Counted from the stretch's first letter, positions 1 through 8,556 are shown. The stretch is DNA of 19,929 bases from an uncultured Tidjanibacter sp. (GCA_934663885.1 CAKUKW010000014.1:1-19929); one strand, 5' to 3'. Notes: generated by a model from the letters alone, not told the origin. Numbers and translations: made by a program.

Positions 1-1024
1 GTATGCAGGCAAACCCCGCTTTTTCGAGCAGTTCCCCGCCTTCGACCGCTCCTGCAATAACGACTGCCGGAACCCCGGCCTGCCGTGCGAGTTTCAGCAC
101 TTCGGCCGGCACTTTCCCGCTCAGGGTCTGCCGGTCTATCCGGCCCTCTCCGGTTATTACCAGATCGGCGCCTTTGAGTGCCTCCGCCAGTCCGACCGAC
201 TCGAGTACGAACCGGGCGCCCGGCATCAACCTGGCTCCGAGCATTGCATGGATGGTTCCGGCCGTTCCCCCGGCCGAACCCGAGCCGGCGATATCGTTAA
301 CATTTATACCGTAAGTTCTTTCAAGCACTCCGGCAAAATGCCGCATGCCCCGGTCGAGCTCTTCCACCGTCGCGGCGTCGGCCCCTTTCTGCGGCCCATA
401 GATATTCGCACTCCCTTCAGCTCCAAAGAACGGGTTGGATACGTCGTATGCGACGATGAATTCCGTGCCGGAAAATTCCGCCCGAATACAATTTCCAGAT
501 ATAGAACAGATTTTTGCGAGTATTTCCCCGCCGTATCCGAGTTCCTTTCCGCAGGCATCCGGAAATTTGTATCCCAATGCCTTGAGAAGCCCGGTCCCGG
601 CATCGTTGGTGGCGCTGCCTCCTGTGCCGAGGATTATCCTGTGGCACCCGCTTTTCAGCGCGTTAAGTATCAACTCTCCGGTTCCGTACGTTGTGGCTTT
701 CAGCGGGTTTCTCTCATCTTGGCCCAGAAGGTATAGGCCACTTGCCGCCGCAGTGTTTATAATTGCCGTAAGGCCTTTATCGACAACGCCGTAAGTTACG
801 GCTATTTTCCTCATCAAGGGATCGTGTGCCGTAGCGCCCGCAAAGTGGCCTCCGCGTGCGGCAACTATAGCTTGGGCCGTGCCCTCGCCTCCGTCGGCGA
901 CAGCCAGTTTTATTACTTTGCACCCGGGAAATACGCTGAAGATACCTCTCTCCGCGCTTTCGGCTACTTGTATCGAAGTAAGCGAACCCTTGAAGGAATC
1001 GGAAGCTATGACTATTTTTTTCAT
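1..1024 (-). CDS. Glycerate kinase (type 1, GlxK/GarK family), 3' end cut by the window edge
   Basis: The frame starts at ATG 1024-1022 and stays open to the left edge, giving about 341 residues. The family is usually 370-380 aa, so roughly 30-40 C-terminal residues lie outside. The start reads MKKIVIASDSFKGSLT, the typical N-terminus of this family. Further on are ADGGEGT, the glycine-rich GTGGSATNDAG signature, a GSGSAGGTAG stretch and ITGEGRIDRQTLSGK near the C-terminal end, all hallmarks of the PF02595 fold. Members phosphorylate D-glycerate with ATP, giving 2-phosphoglycerate (or 3-phosphoglycerate in some lineages), and feed glyoxylate, glucarate or serine breakdown into glycolysis in the cytoplasm. 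It follows the TPR gene on the same strand after about 109 bp. No other glycerate-pathway gene is visible, so the source of its substrate is not shown. The family assignment is secure; which isomer is made cannot be told. Confidence 0.93.
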   Translation of the reverse strand, partial: MKKIVIASDSFKGSLTSIQVAESAERGIFSVFPGCKVIKLAVADGGEGTAQAIVAARGGHFAGATAHDPLMRKIAVTYGVVDKGLTAIINTAAASGLYLLGQDERNPLKATTYGTGELILNALKSGCHRIILGTGGSATNDAGTGLLKALGYKFPDACGKELGYGGEILAKICSISGNCIRAEFSGTEFIVAYDVSNPFFGAEGSANIYGPQKGADAATVEELDRGMRHFAGVLERTYGINVNDIAGSGSAGGTAGTIHAMLGARLMPGARFVLESVGLAEALKGADLVITGEGRIDRQTLSGKVPAEVLKLARQAGVPAVVIAGAVEGGELLEKAGFACI

Positions 1025-1133
1025 CGGATGGCGTTTAGGCTAATTGAACAATATCTGCGGACGTGTTTGAAATCCCGATCCTGAGTTTTTTCCAGCCTCT
1101 TCAGCTCGTATGGGGTTATTCCGGGACGGCACT

Positions 1134-2033
1134 TCATTTATCTGTTCCATCACTTCCCGTTTTCTCCATTTCCGACTTCATATATTCTGCATACTGATTC
1201 ACGGCCGACCCGCTCACGGCATATATGTTGGTTTTCCTATACCATTCGAGGAATTTTTCCTTATCGGCAGAAAGGAAGTAAGCCTGGGCCATGTTGATGG
1301 ACATTTCAGCCCTGTAATGCCTGCTTGCAGTTTTCTCAATACCCCTGGCAACGGCTTTTTCGGCTTCATCCATATCGCCGAGGCTGCACAGGGCATGCAC
1401 GAGCTCCTTGTAAAGCAGTGGATTGTCTGGCTCTGTAATTAGCGCGTTACGTGATACGATAGCAGCATTGTCGTATTGCCCCAGGCCATTGTATGCGAAA
1501 GCGAGTTCGAAAGCGAGCCCTTTGGTCCCCGGGGCCCTTATGTAAACTTTCTCAAGGTATTCCAATGCCCTGTCGCTGGCCCCCACGCCGTTGTAAAACG
1601 AACCTGCCCTTACCGCATACGCGTCGGTATTCTCGTTCCTTTTATATATGTGCAGCCACTCGGGTTGACGCGGCAGGCCGAGTTCATCCAGTTTATCGTC
1701 GGGAATAACTGCTACATTACCCCAGTTCCGCGTAAGCCTTACTTTCAGGTTCAGGGGTGCCTCGAGCGGGCGCGGAACAAAAGTACCGTTGGTATCAATG
1801 GTAAATATGTTCACACAGTCGAAGGTAAACCCCGCCATTTCGTCAAGGTATATAAAGCCGTAATAATAAGTGGAATCGCTCCCCGTCTCGGAAAACATAA
1901 CCCACCGGTCGACGGCTTCGTAAAACCGTTTGTCCGCGGGATATTTTGCTCCTGCCGTGTCCTGAGCCGAAAGAATGGGGGCGGCCACAGCAGTATGTAT
2001 AAGGAGGAGCGCGGATATGCACATTAGTTTCAT
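1134..2033 (-). CDS. Exported TPR-repeat protein
   Basis: This 299-aa protein has an N-terminal signal peptide (hydrophobic residues about 4-22, likely cleaved near SAQ at 22-24), so it is probably periplasmic. Residues 40-110 form a conserved-looking module of the type RWV...STYYYGFIYLDEMAGFTF, which I recognise from Bacteroidetes TPR proteins but cannot name. Residues about 139-270 are helical TPR-like repeats: AVRAGSFYNGVG then RALEYLEKVY, AFELAFAYNGLGQYDNA, LVHALCSLGDMDEAEKAV, and SINMAQAYFLSADKEKF. TPRs bind protein partners, and no enzymatic motif is visible. It lies between the lipid kinase gene (112-bp gap) and glycerate kinase (109-bp gap), on the same strand as both. The gaps leave open whether it shares their transcript. 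Function unknown. Confidence 0.85.
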   Translation of the reverse strand: MKLMCISALLLIHTAVAAPILSAQDTAGAKYPADKRFYEAVDRWVMFSETGSDSTYYYGFIYLDEMAGFTFDCVNIFTIDTNGTFVPRPLEAPLNLKVRLTRNWGNVAVIPDDKLDELGLPRQPEWLHIYKRNENTDAYAVRAGSFYNGVGASDRALEYLEKVYIRAPGTKGLAFELAFAYNGLGQYDNAAIVSRNALITEPDNPLLYKELVHALCSLGDMDEAEKAVARGIEKTASRHYRAEMSINMAQAYFLSADKEKFLEWYRKTNIYAVSGSAVNQYAEYMKSEMEKTGSDGTDK

Positions 2034-2145
2034 AGTATCTTTCAGTTTAATTCTGATTGGCAGGAATACTGGAATTACGGAGGTATTTAATTGTACCGCT
2101 GATTATAACGGTAGGGTGGCTGGGCGGTTATCTGTCCCGGCGGAC

Positions 2146-3048
2146 TTACCTGATTTTACGATTGGCCGTAATGACCCTCAGGGCTCCTGCCTCACAGCTG
2201 ATTTCTATAGGGAATCCCGGGCCGGGCTGGCCGTCTATGTCGGTAGTTTCCGGCCGAGCAGAAACGGCTGTAAGACGGGAGCATTTGATATGTACTATCC
2301 CTTCGGGGTAATCCTTGCGCCGCCGGCTGCGTACCGGATACTGGAGAGCCGTGCGGATAGTGTCCAGTGCGGTGTCCGCTTTTACTATGAGCACGTCCAG
2401 CAGCCCGTCGTCGATCTCGGAGAGATACGCCAGTTGCAGGCTTCCCGCCGTCCGTCCGTTGAAGACGAAGAAAATGAGAGCCTGACCTTCGAAATCACCC
2501 CCGTCCGTTTTGATAGAAAGCTCCATTTTCCGGAAACGGGGAAGCTCCCCGAGGCCGTTTATGTAATAGGCTATCTTGCCGAAGTTGTTTTTGACGATGG
2601 TGGGTGTTTTCTGCGATATGTCGGTGAAGAGGCCGCAACTGAATACATTCACATACCATACGCCGTTCACCAGTCCCAGATCGACTTTTCTTTCCTCTCC
2701 TGCGAGTACCGTTTTACATGCTTTTATTATATCCGCCGGCATGCCCAGCACTCCTGCGAAATCGTTCGCCGTACCTGCGGGGAGTATCGCCACAGGTACG
2801 TCCACACCGGCATTTTTGAGCGCATGGACAACATAATTTACCGTTCCGTCGCCTCCCGCTATGAGTATGTGGTGGTATGAAGAATCGAGGTCGAAGGTTA
2901 TCTCCTCCGCGGGCCTGTCGAAAGCCATACGGTAAAGTACCAGCGAGAATCCCTTTTGCTGGTAAAGTTCGGTAATGCGGTCGAGGTGTTCAGTGATAAT
3001 ACTCTCTCCCGACTCAGGATTGTATATGAATTTAACTTTTTTCAGCAT
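2146..3048 (-). CDS. Diacylglycerol kinase family lipid kinase (YegS/DgkB/BmrU type)
   Basis: This 300-aa protein has the DAGK catalytic signature GGDGTVN at residues 65-71, then LPAGTANDFA at 89-98 (family motif PxGTxNDFA), DDGLLDVL at 213-220 and DIDGQPGP at 270-277. In relatives the last motif holds the metal- or substrate-contacting acidic residues, usually written DGE; here the Glu is Gln. It starts FIYNPESGE, the usual opening of the family. The length is typical. Members are soluble or membrane-associated and phosphorylate a lipid such as diacylglycerol, recycling it to phosphatidic acid, but substrates vary and none can be assigned here. The gene begins 31 bp after apbE on the same strand. 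A strong AGGAGG lies just after the apbE stop, 24 nt before this ATG. A stop codon two codons upstream in frame rules out a longer start. Confidence 0.93.
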   Translation of the reverse strand: MLKKVKFIYNPESGESIITEHLDRITELYQQKGFSLVLYRMAFDRPAEEITFDLDSSYHHILIAGGDGTVNYVVHALKNAGVDVPVAILPAGTANDFAGVLGMPADIIKACKTVLAGEERKVDLGLVNGVWYVNVFSCGLFTDISQKTPTIVKNNFGKIAYYINGLGELPRFRKMELSIKTDGGDFEGQALIFFVFNGRTAGSLQLAYLSEIDDGLLDVLIVKADTALDTIRTALQYPVRSRRRKDYPEGIVHIKCSRLTAVSARPETTDIDGQPGPGFPIEISCEAGALRVITANRKIR

Positions 3049-3079
3049 TTTCTATTGCCACGGTTATCATATCCTCCTT

Positions 3080-4093
3080 TTACTGGGCGACATAAGGTGA
3101 CATAGCATTGCTCCATGTAGTCTTCATGGAGCCGTCCCGGTCGGCGTAAATCATCAGCACCGCTAATTCCGGATAAGCGTCCACTACTTTTTTAGCATCC
3201 TCCAGCCCCAATGCGATGAACATCGTGGCCAGCGCATCGGCCACGGCGCACGTATTGGCTACCACCGTCGCCGAAAGGAGGCTGCTTTCGGTATTCTCGC
3301 CCGTGAGCGGGTTTATTATATGGGTGTATTTACGCCCTTTACTGTCAGTATGGAAATTACGGTAATTACCCGATGTAGCCATACCCTTGCCTGTGACTGA
3401 AATAACGCGCTCTATCGAGTTGCCTTTAACGTAATTGCCCTCCGCAGGCGTTTCGATGCCTATTTTCCAGTCCTGGTTCTTGGGGTTGGCTCCACGGCAG
3501 AAAGTTTCGCCTCCTATATCCACAAGGTAGTCCGTGAAACCCCGCTCGTCGAGCATCCTCGACATGCAGTCCACGGTATACCCCTTTGCGACAGAGTTGA
3601 GGTCTATCCTTACCTCCGGAAGTTTTTTGACTATATGTCCGTCCAATATGGATATTTTATCCTGTCCGACATAACGTAAAAGCGAGTCTGTGTCCACGCC
3701 TTCCTGCTGCGGCAGTCCTGCCTGGAAGCCGTAAGCCTCCTTGAGCGGGAGAATAGTCACGTCATACCTGCCTCCCGAAAGGCTGTGCACTATTTCGGCC
3801 ACCTCCAGGAGATAAACGAGGTGCGGCCCGAGTTCGGTGGTTTCGTTGCGGTTTATGCGGCTCAACCGGGAGTTTTCGTTATATATGGAATACGTGTCGT
3901 TGGCCCGCTCTATCACGCTGTCGATATCTTGCTGTAAATCTTCGAACTGATCTGCGGTTCCCTTTACGCTTATGGAGTAGGTCGTCCCCAGCGCGAAACC
4001 TTCGTACGTTTTAAACGCCGCTTCCTGCCGTGAACAGCTGCCTGCCAAAAGCGTTGCAGAGAGCAAAAGTGTAAAAAAAACCTTTCTTTTCAT
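3080..4093 (-). CDS. apbE: FAD:protein FMN transferase, lipoprotein (ApbE family)
   Basis: This 337-aa protein opens with a lipoprotein signal ending LLAGSC (Cys20), so it should be membrane-anchored outside the cytoplasm. ApbE motifs appear in order: GTTYSISV at 36-43, DLNSVAKGYTVD at 164-175, VDIGGE at 191-196, ATSGNYRNF at 239-247, THIINPLTG at 257-265, and TVVANTCAVADALATM at 276-291. The last contains the Thr/Asp Mg2+-binding region. The family attaches FMN covalently to Thr or Ser of periplasmic-side electron-transfer proteins such as NqrB/NqrC and RnfG, using FAD as donor. No Nqr or Rnf gene is in the window, so its targets lie elsewhere. It is 19 bp downstream of the NfeD-type gene and 31 bp upstream of the lipid kinase, consistent with one operon. 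The family call is very secure. Confidence 0.95.
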   Translation of the reverse strand: MKRKVFFTLLLSATLLAGSCSRQEAAFKTYEGFALGTTYSISVKGTADQFEDLQQDIDSVIERANDTYSIYNENSRLSRINRNETTELGPHLVYLLEVAEIVHSLSGGRYDVTILPLKEAYGFQAGLPQQEGVDTDSLLRYVGQDKISILDGHIVKKLPEVRIDLNSVAKGYTVDCMSRMLDERGFTDYLVDIGGETFCRGANPKNQDWKIGIETPAEGNYVKGNSIERVISVTGKGMATSGNYRNFHTDSKGRKYTHIINPLTGENTESSLLSATVVANTCAVADALATMFIALGLEDAKKVVDAYPELAVLMIYADRDGSMKTTWSNAMSPYVAQ

Positions 4094-4112
4094 TGTACAG
4101 TTATGTCTTTTG

Positions 4113-5528
4113 TTATTTAATCCTGCAATACAGTACGCCGCCTTCGTCGCGGACTATGACTACCGTTACGCCTTTTTCTATAAATTCTGCGTTATCACCC
4201 GCGGCTTCGTAGAGCTTGCCGTCGAGCATTACTTTGCCTACGGGGCGCAGAGGTATGAAAGTCACGGCTTCGCGGCCTTCGAGGCCCCTGTCCTGCTCAC
4301 GTGCAACGTAGCCCTCCTCGGGGGTCATATCAGTTGCCAGCACCAGCCTGTTGCGCAGCCTGGAATGTCCTTTCAGGAACTTATTGCCCAGCCAAATCGA
4401 GAGCACTGTTCCAGCCGCCATCGCGAAAGCCACGATCATCACGGGCCTTACGATTATGCCTATAGGCAGTTGTACAGGTACGTACCTGAGCAGGCTGGTA
4501 TCGATCATGGCGAACACGAGTCCCAGCACCACGGCTATGATGCCGATTATGCCGAGTACGCCGAACCCGGGCGTCGCGAATATCTCTATCAGTATGAGTA
4601 TCACCCCCACTACGAAAACTATTATTTCCCAGTAGGCCAGAAGCCCTTCCATGTAAAGCGGAGCGAAGTAGAGCAGGGCTCCCAGGATAGCCACCACGAG
4701 AGGGAATCCAACGCCCGGTGTCTGGAGTTCGAAATAAATTCCGCCGATAATGAGCATAATGAAGATGCTCTGTAAAGCAGGGTTGGTCAGTACGCCCAGC
4801 AATTTGTCGAGCCACGTCCGCTCGTACTCTACCAGTTCATATTCTTCTATCCCAGCCGTACGCAGCAGTTCGGTCACCGAAGATACTATTCCTTCGCAGT
4901 AACCCCATTCGACAGCCTCCTCGGGCGTAAAAGTAAGGACTTTGGTCGTATCCGGGAGGGCATCGGCCACTATCGTGGGGTCTACCATCGCTTCGGCTAT
5001 CCGCGGATCGCGTTTCCACACCCAGGTAGTATCGCCCCTGGCGTCGGTAACGGGTACCTTACCGTGAGCTTCAGCCGTCGCGCGCATCATCGAGCGCATG
5101 AAGCTCTGGTATTTGTCGGGAAGGTCGTCCCCGTCCTGGTCCACGACAGTCGCGGCACCGATGCTGGCCCCGGGCCGCATATAGATACTGTCCGTTGCAA
5201 TCGCTATGAGGGCCCCGGCGCTCGCCGCCTGGTTGTTCACGAACGTGAAGACGGGGATCTCGCAGTTGAGGAGCATCGTACGTATCGAATCTGCCGCATT
5301 CAGCACGCCGCCGTAAGTGTTCATGTTTATAATGATATAATCGGCTTCCAGTTCACGCGCCTGTTTAAGGCAGTTCCTCGTCAGCCGCTCCACCGAAGGC
5401 ATAATGTCTTCCCTTATGGGGAATACGTAAACCAGTGCCTGTTCTTTTGTCGCGGCAACGGGGCCTTCCGCCCTTAATGTCGGTAAAGCAGCTGATAGTA
5501 AAACTAGTATGGTAAGTAGTCTGCGCAT
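4113..5528 (-). CDS. NfeD-type membrane-bound ClpP-class serine protease (full-length NfeD1b)
   Basis: I choose the ATG at 5528-5526 (471 aa). It gives a clean signal peptide (MRRLLTILVLLSAALPTLRA), and the promoter -7 box at 5558-5565 lies inside the longer 5591 frame, so that longer start is unlikely. Domains in order: a ClpP/crotonase-like protease domain (about 30-230) with MNTYGGVL at 69-76, NNQAASAGALIA with the candidate nucleophile Ser103, and a candidate catalytic Lys139 36 residues later; four or five membrane spans (about 252-385); and a C-terminal OB-fold NfeD domain (about 410-471) with LRPVGKVMLDGKLYEA. Archaeal homologues cut membrane proteins, including their partner stomatin (SPFH proteins), but no SPFH gene adjoins this one. 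It is the first gene of the probable nfeD-apbE-lipid-kinase operon. Confidence 0.92.
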   Translation of the reverse strand: MRRLLTILVLLSAALPTLRAEGPVAATKEQALVYVFPIREDIMPSVERLTRNCLKQARELEADYIIINMNTYGGVLNAADSIRTMLLNCEIPVFTFVNNQAASAGALIAIATDSIYMRPGASIGAATVVDQDGDDLPDKYQSFMRSMMRATAEAHGKVPVTDARGDTTWVWKRDPRIAEAMVDPTIVADALPDTTKVLTFTPEEAVEWGYCEGIVSSVTELLRTAGIEEYELVEYERTWLDKLLGVLTNPALQSIFIMLIIGGIYFELQTPGVGFPLVVAILGALLYFAPLYMEGLLAYWEIIVFVVGVILILIEIFATPGFGVLGIIGIIAVVLGLVFAMIDTSLLRYVPVQLPIGIIVRPVMIVAFAMAAGTVLSIWLGNKFLKGHSRLRNRLVLATDMTPEEGYVAREQDRGLEGREAVTFIPLRPVGKVMLDGKLYEAAGDNAEFIEKGVTVVIVRDEGGVLYCRIK

Positions 5529-5557
5529 ATGCCGAAAATAATACTGTCCGTAATATG

Positions 5558-5565
5558 CAAAGATA
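5558..5565 (-). promoter_or_regulatory. Promoter -7 box for the NfeD-apbE-lipid kinase operon
   Basis: The minus strand reads TATCTTTGC, a perfect match to the Bacteroidetes -7 consensus TAnnTTTG. Transcription would start about 7 nt downstream, near 5551, leaving a leader of about 23 nt before ATG 5528. No convincing -33 TTTG is at the usual spacing; a TTG sits about 23 nt upstream. Confidence 0.6.
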
Positions 5566-5613
5566 AAAATTATCGTCCATATATTAATCAACTCTAAATT
5601 TTTTGAGAATTAG

Positions 5614-5644
5614 TTGGTTGAAAGCCGGAAATCAATTATATTTG
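5614..5644 (+). promoter_or_regulatory. Promoter for rpsO-pnp
   Basis: TATATTTGC (-7 box at 5637-5644) matches TAnnTTTG, with a TTG (5614-5616) 20 nt upstream as the -33 element, close to the usual spacing. The predicted start, about 5651, leaves a leader of about 93 nt before the rpsO ATG. The same -7 sequence precedes the tRNA at the right edge. Confidence 0.65.
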
Positions 5645-5650
5645 CGCCCA

Positions 5651-5743
5651 CGCTCAGGCGTTATCCGGATAAGGCGGATGCGCGGATGAGTGGAACCCGG
5701 GAAGCGGCAGGCTGCCGCGGCCGGATAAAATAACATAATAAAT
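5651..5743 (+). promoter_or_regulatory. Structured rpsO leader, candidate S15 autoregulatory element
   Basis: The leader contains TTATCCGG (5661-5668) and its exact complement CCGGATAA (5721-5728), giving an 8-bp long-range stem whose 3' strand ends 15 nt before the rpsO ATG. It encloses a GC-rich hairpin, GCGGCAG/CTGCCGC (5704-5710 and 5712-5718). TTATCCGG can also pair locally, because 5661-5672 is a 12-nt palindrome, so two folds compete. S15 is known to repress its own mRNA in several phyla through unrelated leader folds. That this leader does so is inference. Confidence 0.4.
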
Positions 5744-6016
5744 ATGAGTTATTTAACTACAGAGAAAAAGCAGGAGCTTTTCGGGCAGTACGGTTCGGCG
5801 ACAACCGATACAGGCTCTCCAGAGAGCCAGATCGCGTTATTTTCTTACCGTATCAACCACCTTACGGAACATCTTAAACGCAACAAGCACGACTTCGGGA
5901 CCCAGCGCGCGCTGCTGAGGCTCGTAGGTAAGAGGCGCCAGTTGCTCGATTATCTTAAGAAGGTTGACATTGAGCGTTACAGGGCTATAGTCAAAGCGCT
6001 GAACCTCAGGAAATAA
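5744..6016 (+). CDS. rpsO: 30S ribosomal protein S15
   Basis: This 90-aa protein is the usual length for S15 (about 89 aa). It contains the diagnostic [23 protein letters not shown] (residues 22-44, two overlapping halves), the basic [17 protein letters not shown] (about 56-72) and the C-terminal [15 protein letters not shown]15 binds the 16S rRNA central domain (helices 20-22) and starts assembly of the 30S platform. The ATG at 5744 follows an A/T-rich leader with no clear Shine-Dalgarno, common in Bacteroidetes. It sits directly upstream of pnp, the same order as in E. coli. The long, structured 5' leader suggests control at the mRNA level. Confidence 0.98.
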   Translation: MSYLTTEKKQELFGQYGSATTDTGSPESQIALFSYRINHLTEHLKRNKHDFGTQRALLRLVGKRRQLLDYLKKVDIERYRAIVKALNLRK

Positions 6017-6043
6017 AAACCCCCGTAGAAGCATGGGAAAGCA

Positions 6044-6075
6044 AGCAAAGGCAATTCTCGGTAATTGCCTTTGCT
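6044..6075 (+). promoter_or_regulatory. Perfect 13-bp hairpin between rpsO and pnp
   Basis: AGCAAAGGCAATT (6044-6056), loop CTCGGT, and AATTGCCTTTGCT (6063-6075) form 13 uninterrupted base pairs. It lies 27 nt after the rpsO stop and 62 nt before the pnp ATG. It is not followed by a run of T (TGTTTACAG), so it is a poor intrinsic terminator. In E. coli the same position holds the RNase III-cut stem through which PNPase represses its own synthesis. A parallel role is inferred here. Confidence 0.6.
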
Positions 6076-6137
6076 GTTTACAGTTAATGCAGCCTTTGCC
6101 GCGCAGAGGACGGACACACAAGAGGAAAAAGAATAAT

Positions 6138-8357
6138 ATGATGATGTACAATGAGACGAAAAAGGTGATCAAACTCGCGCAGGACCGCGAGATTATCATC
6201 GAAACAGGCAAACTTGCCAAACAGGCCGACGGTTCGGTGGTCGTAAGGCAGGGCGATACGATGCTCCTGGCTACGGTCGTAGCGGCCAAGGACGCTAAAC
6301 CCGATGTTGATTTTATGCCCCTGTCGGTAGAGTACAGGGAGAAATACGCCGCCGCCGGGCGCTATCCCGGGGGATTCCTGAAGAGGGAGGCAAGGCCTTC
6401 CGACAGCGAGATATTGGTCGCGAGGCTTATCGACCGCGCGCTGAGGCCGCTGTTTCCTGCCGATTACCATGCCGATGTATTTGTGACGGTCAACCTTATA
6501 TCGGCCGATAAAGACATACAGCCCGACTCGCTCGCTGGGCTTGCCGCATCGGCCGCGCTCGCCGTTTCCGACATTCCTTTCGGGGGCCCGATATCAGAAG
6601 TCAGGGTGTCGCGCATCGACGGCGAATTTGTTATAAACCCGACGTTCTCGCAGAATAAGAATGCCGATATAGACCTTATCGTAGCTGCGACTTACGACAA
6701 CATATTGATGGTCGAGGGTGAGATGCTGGAAGTTTCCGAGGCGGATATGCTGGAGGCTATGAAGCTCGCCCACAACGAAATAAAGAGACACTGCCAGGTG
6801 CAGATGGAGCTCAGCAAAGAGCTCGGCAAGGATGTTAAGCGCGAATACAGCCACGAAGTCAACGATGAGGAGTTGCGTGCACGTATCGTTAAAGACACCT
6901 ATGCCAAGGCTTATGCCGTTGCCACCAGCGGCACTTCGAAGCACGAACGTTCGGAGAAATTCGAGGAAATAGAAGCCGAATTCGCTGCGCGCTACGGCGA
7001 GGAACACGGCGAAGATGAGCTGGCAGAAAAGATGCCGCTTATTAAACGCTACTACCATGACGAGGTAATGAAGAAGGCTATGCGCCGCATGATCCTCGAC
7101 GACGGCAAACGCCTCGACGGCCGCAGGACGGACGAGATCCGCCCTATATGGTGCGAGGTGGGCTACCTGCCGCGCGCACATGGCTCCGCCATTTTTACCC
7201 GCGGTGAAACGCAGTCGCTCACTACCGTTACCCTCGGTACCAAACTCGACGAGAAACAGCTCGACGAAGTGCTCGTGCAGGGCTCGCAGCAGTTCGTCCT
7301 GCATTATAACTTCCCCCCGTTCTCGACCGGCGACGCGCGTCCCGTGAGGGGCCTTTCGCGCCGCGAAGTGGGCCACGGTAACCTCGCGTGGAGGGCGTTG
7401 AAACCTATGGTTCCCGTAGGGGAGGATAATCCTTATGCGGTACGTATTGTATCGGATATACTCGAATCGAACGGTTCTTCGTCGATGGCCACCGTATGCG
7501 CAGGTACGCTCGCATTGATGGACTGCGGTATTAAACTGAAAAAACCTGTTTCGGGTATTGCGATGGGCCTTATTTCAGACAACGAGTCGGATAAATTCGC
7601 CGTCCTTTCCGATATCCTCGGCGACGAGGATCACCTGGGCGATATGGACTTCAAGGTGACGGGTACCCGCGACGGTATCACCGCCACACAGATGGATATC
7701 AAGGTCGACGGCCTTTCGTACGAAGTGCTGGCGAAGGCGCTCGAACAGGCACGTGTAGGCCGCCTCCACATACTCGACAAGCTGCAGGAAACCATTTCCG
7801 AGCCGCGGGAGGAATTCCGTCCCTTCGTTCCGCGCATCGTACAGATCATCATCCCGCAGGACTTCATCGGCGCCGTTATCGGCCCGGGCGGGAAGATCAT
7901 ACAGGATATACAGAAGACCACCGGTACTACGATTACGATCACCGAGGAGGACAACAAAGGTATCGTAGACATATTCGGTGAGACCAAAGATTCGCTGGAT
8001 GCCGCACTGGCCCGCGTGAAAGCTATCGTTGCCGTTCCGGAAGTAGGCGAAATATATACCGGCAAGGTGCGTTCTATAGTGCCTTTCGGCGCTTTCGTCG
8101 AGATAATGCCGGGCAAGGACGCCCTGCTGCATATCTCTGAGATAGACTACAAGCGTTTCGAAACCATGGAGGAAACTGGTATTAAAGAGGGCGATACGCT
8201 TGAGGTGAAACTCATCGGCAGCGACCCGAAAACCGGCAAATTCAAGCTTTCGCGCAAGGCGCTGATGCCCAAGCCGGAAGGGTATGTCGAGAAGGAGGAT
8301 AAACCCAGAAGGGAAGACCGCCCGAAAAGGCATGACGACAAAAAAGGACGACGTTAG
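6138..8357 (+). CDS. pnp: Polyribonucleotide nucleotidyltransferase (PNPase)
   Basis: The first of three consecutive ATGs at 6138 gives 739 aa, within the family range. The frame is open back to 6033, but that extension would encode the inter-gene hairpin and lacks homology-like sequence. AGAGGA lies 11 nt before 6138. Domains: first RNase PH-like core (about 5-140, with [15 protein letters not shown]), an all-helical linker, a second RNase PH core (about 325-550) with the conserved acidic active-site stretch [13 protein letters not shown] (about 501-513) and QMDIK (518-522), a KH domain with [18 protein letters not shown] (about 571-588), an S1 domain (about 640-710, [15 protein letters not shown]) and a Lys/Arg-rich tail. 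PNPase degrades RNA 3' to 5' with phosphate, releasing nucleoside diphosphates, usually within a degradosome. No clear terminator follows the gene. Confidence 0.98.
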   Translation: MMMYNETKKVIKLAQDREIIIETGKLAKQADGSVVVRQGDTMLLATVVAAKDAKPDVDFMPLSVEYREKYAAAGRYPGGFLKREARPSDSEILVARLIDRALRPLFPADYHADVFVTVNLISADKDIQPDSLAGLAASAALAVSDIPFGGPISEVRVSRIDGEFVINPTFSQNKNADIDLIVAATYDNILMVEGEMLEVSEADMLEAMKLAHNEIKRHCQVQMELSKELGKDVKREYSHEVNDEELRARIVKDTYAKAYAVATSGTSKHERSEKFEEIEAEFAARYGEEHGEDELAEKMPLIKRYYHDEVMKKAMRRMILDDGKRLDGRRTDEIRPIWCEVGYLPRAHGSAIFTRGETQSLTTVTLGTKLDEKQLDEVLVQGSQQFVLHYNFPPFSTGDARPVRGLSRREVGHGNLAWRALKPMVPVGEDNPYAVRIVSDILESNGSSSMATVCAGTLALMDCGIKLKKPVSGIAMGLISDNESDKFAVLSDILGDEDHLGDMDFKVTGTRDGITATQMDIKVDGLSYEVLAKALEQARVGRLHILDKLQETISEPREEFRPFVPRIVQIIIPQDFIGAVIGPGGKIIQDIQKTTGTTITITEEDNKGIVDIFGETKDSLDAALARVKAIVAVPEVGEIYTGKVRSIVPFGAFVEIMPGKDALLHISEIDYKRFETMEETGIKEGDTLEVKLIGSDPKTGKFKLSRKALMPKPEGYVEKEDKPRREDRPKRHDDKKGRR

Positions 8358-8473
8358 AAAAGTGGTATAATTTTTGCCGCGTTACGTGATGTGAAACGGT
8401 TCGTTTTATATTAAGTAACTGTTGTCTTATAAATATTTATGTGAAAAAATTATGAGGTTTTAAAATATATTCT

Positions 8474-8481
8474 TATTTTTG
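8474..8481 (+). promoter_or_regulatory. Promoter -7 box upstream of the OmpA-like/TPR lipoprotein
   Basis: TATTTTTGC matches TAnnTTTG. A start near 8488 would leave an A/T-rich leader of about 70 nt. I see no good -33 box. The 116 nt between the pnp stop and this box hold no gene. Confidence 0.45.
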
Positions 8482-8556
8482 CCTTACATGTTTCTTCCCA
8501 TATTTGGATATAAATACATACATACAAACTATAATAAACTTTAAAATCTTTTAATT

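Noticed and set aside
248..736. Plus-strand ORF opposite glycerate kinase
   Set aside because: The minus-strand frame carries glycerate kinase motifs throughout; this one has none.
4110..4775. 221-codon plus-strand ORF opposite the NfeD-type gene
   Set aside because: Antisense shadow of a well-supported gene; its composition (His/Tyr/Glu-rich) is typical of a shadow frame.
5529..5591. 21-codon extension of the NfeD-type gene
   Set aside because: It places a -7 box inside the coding region and hides the signal peptide that starts at 5528.
6033..6137. 35-codon extension of pnp
   Set aside because: It would translate the 13-bp hairpin, and normal PNPase sequence begins after the ATG triplet at 6138.
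6594..7376. 260-codon minus-strand ORF opposite pnp
   Set aside because: Antisense of a conserved PNPase region, with no family resemblance of its own.
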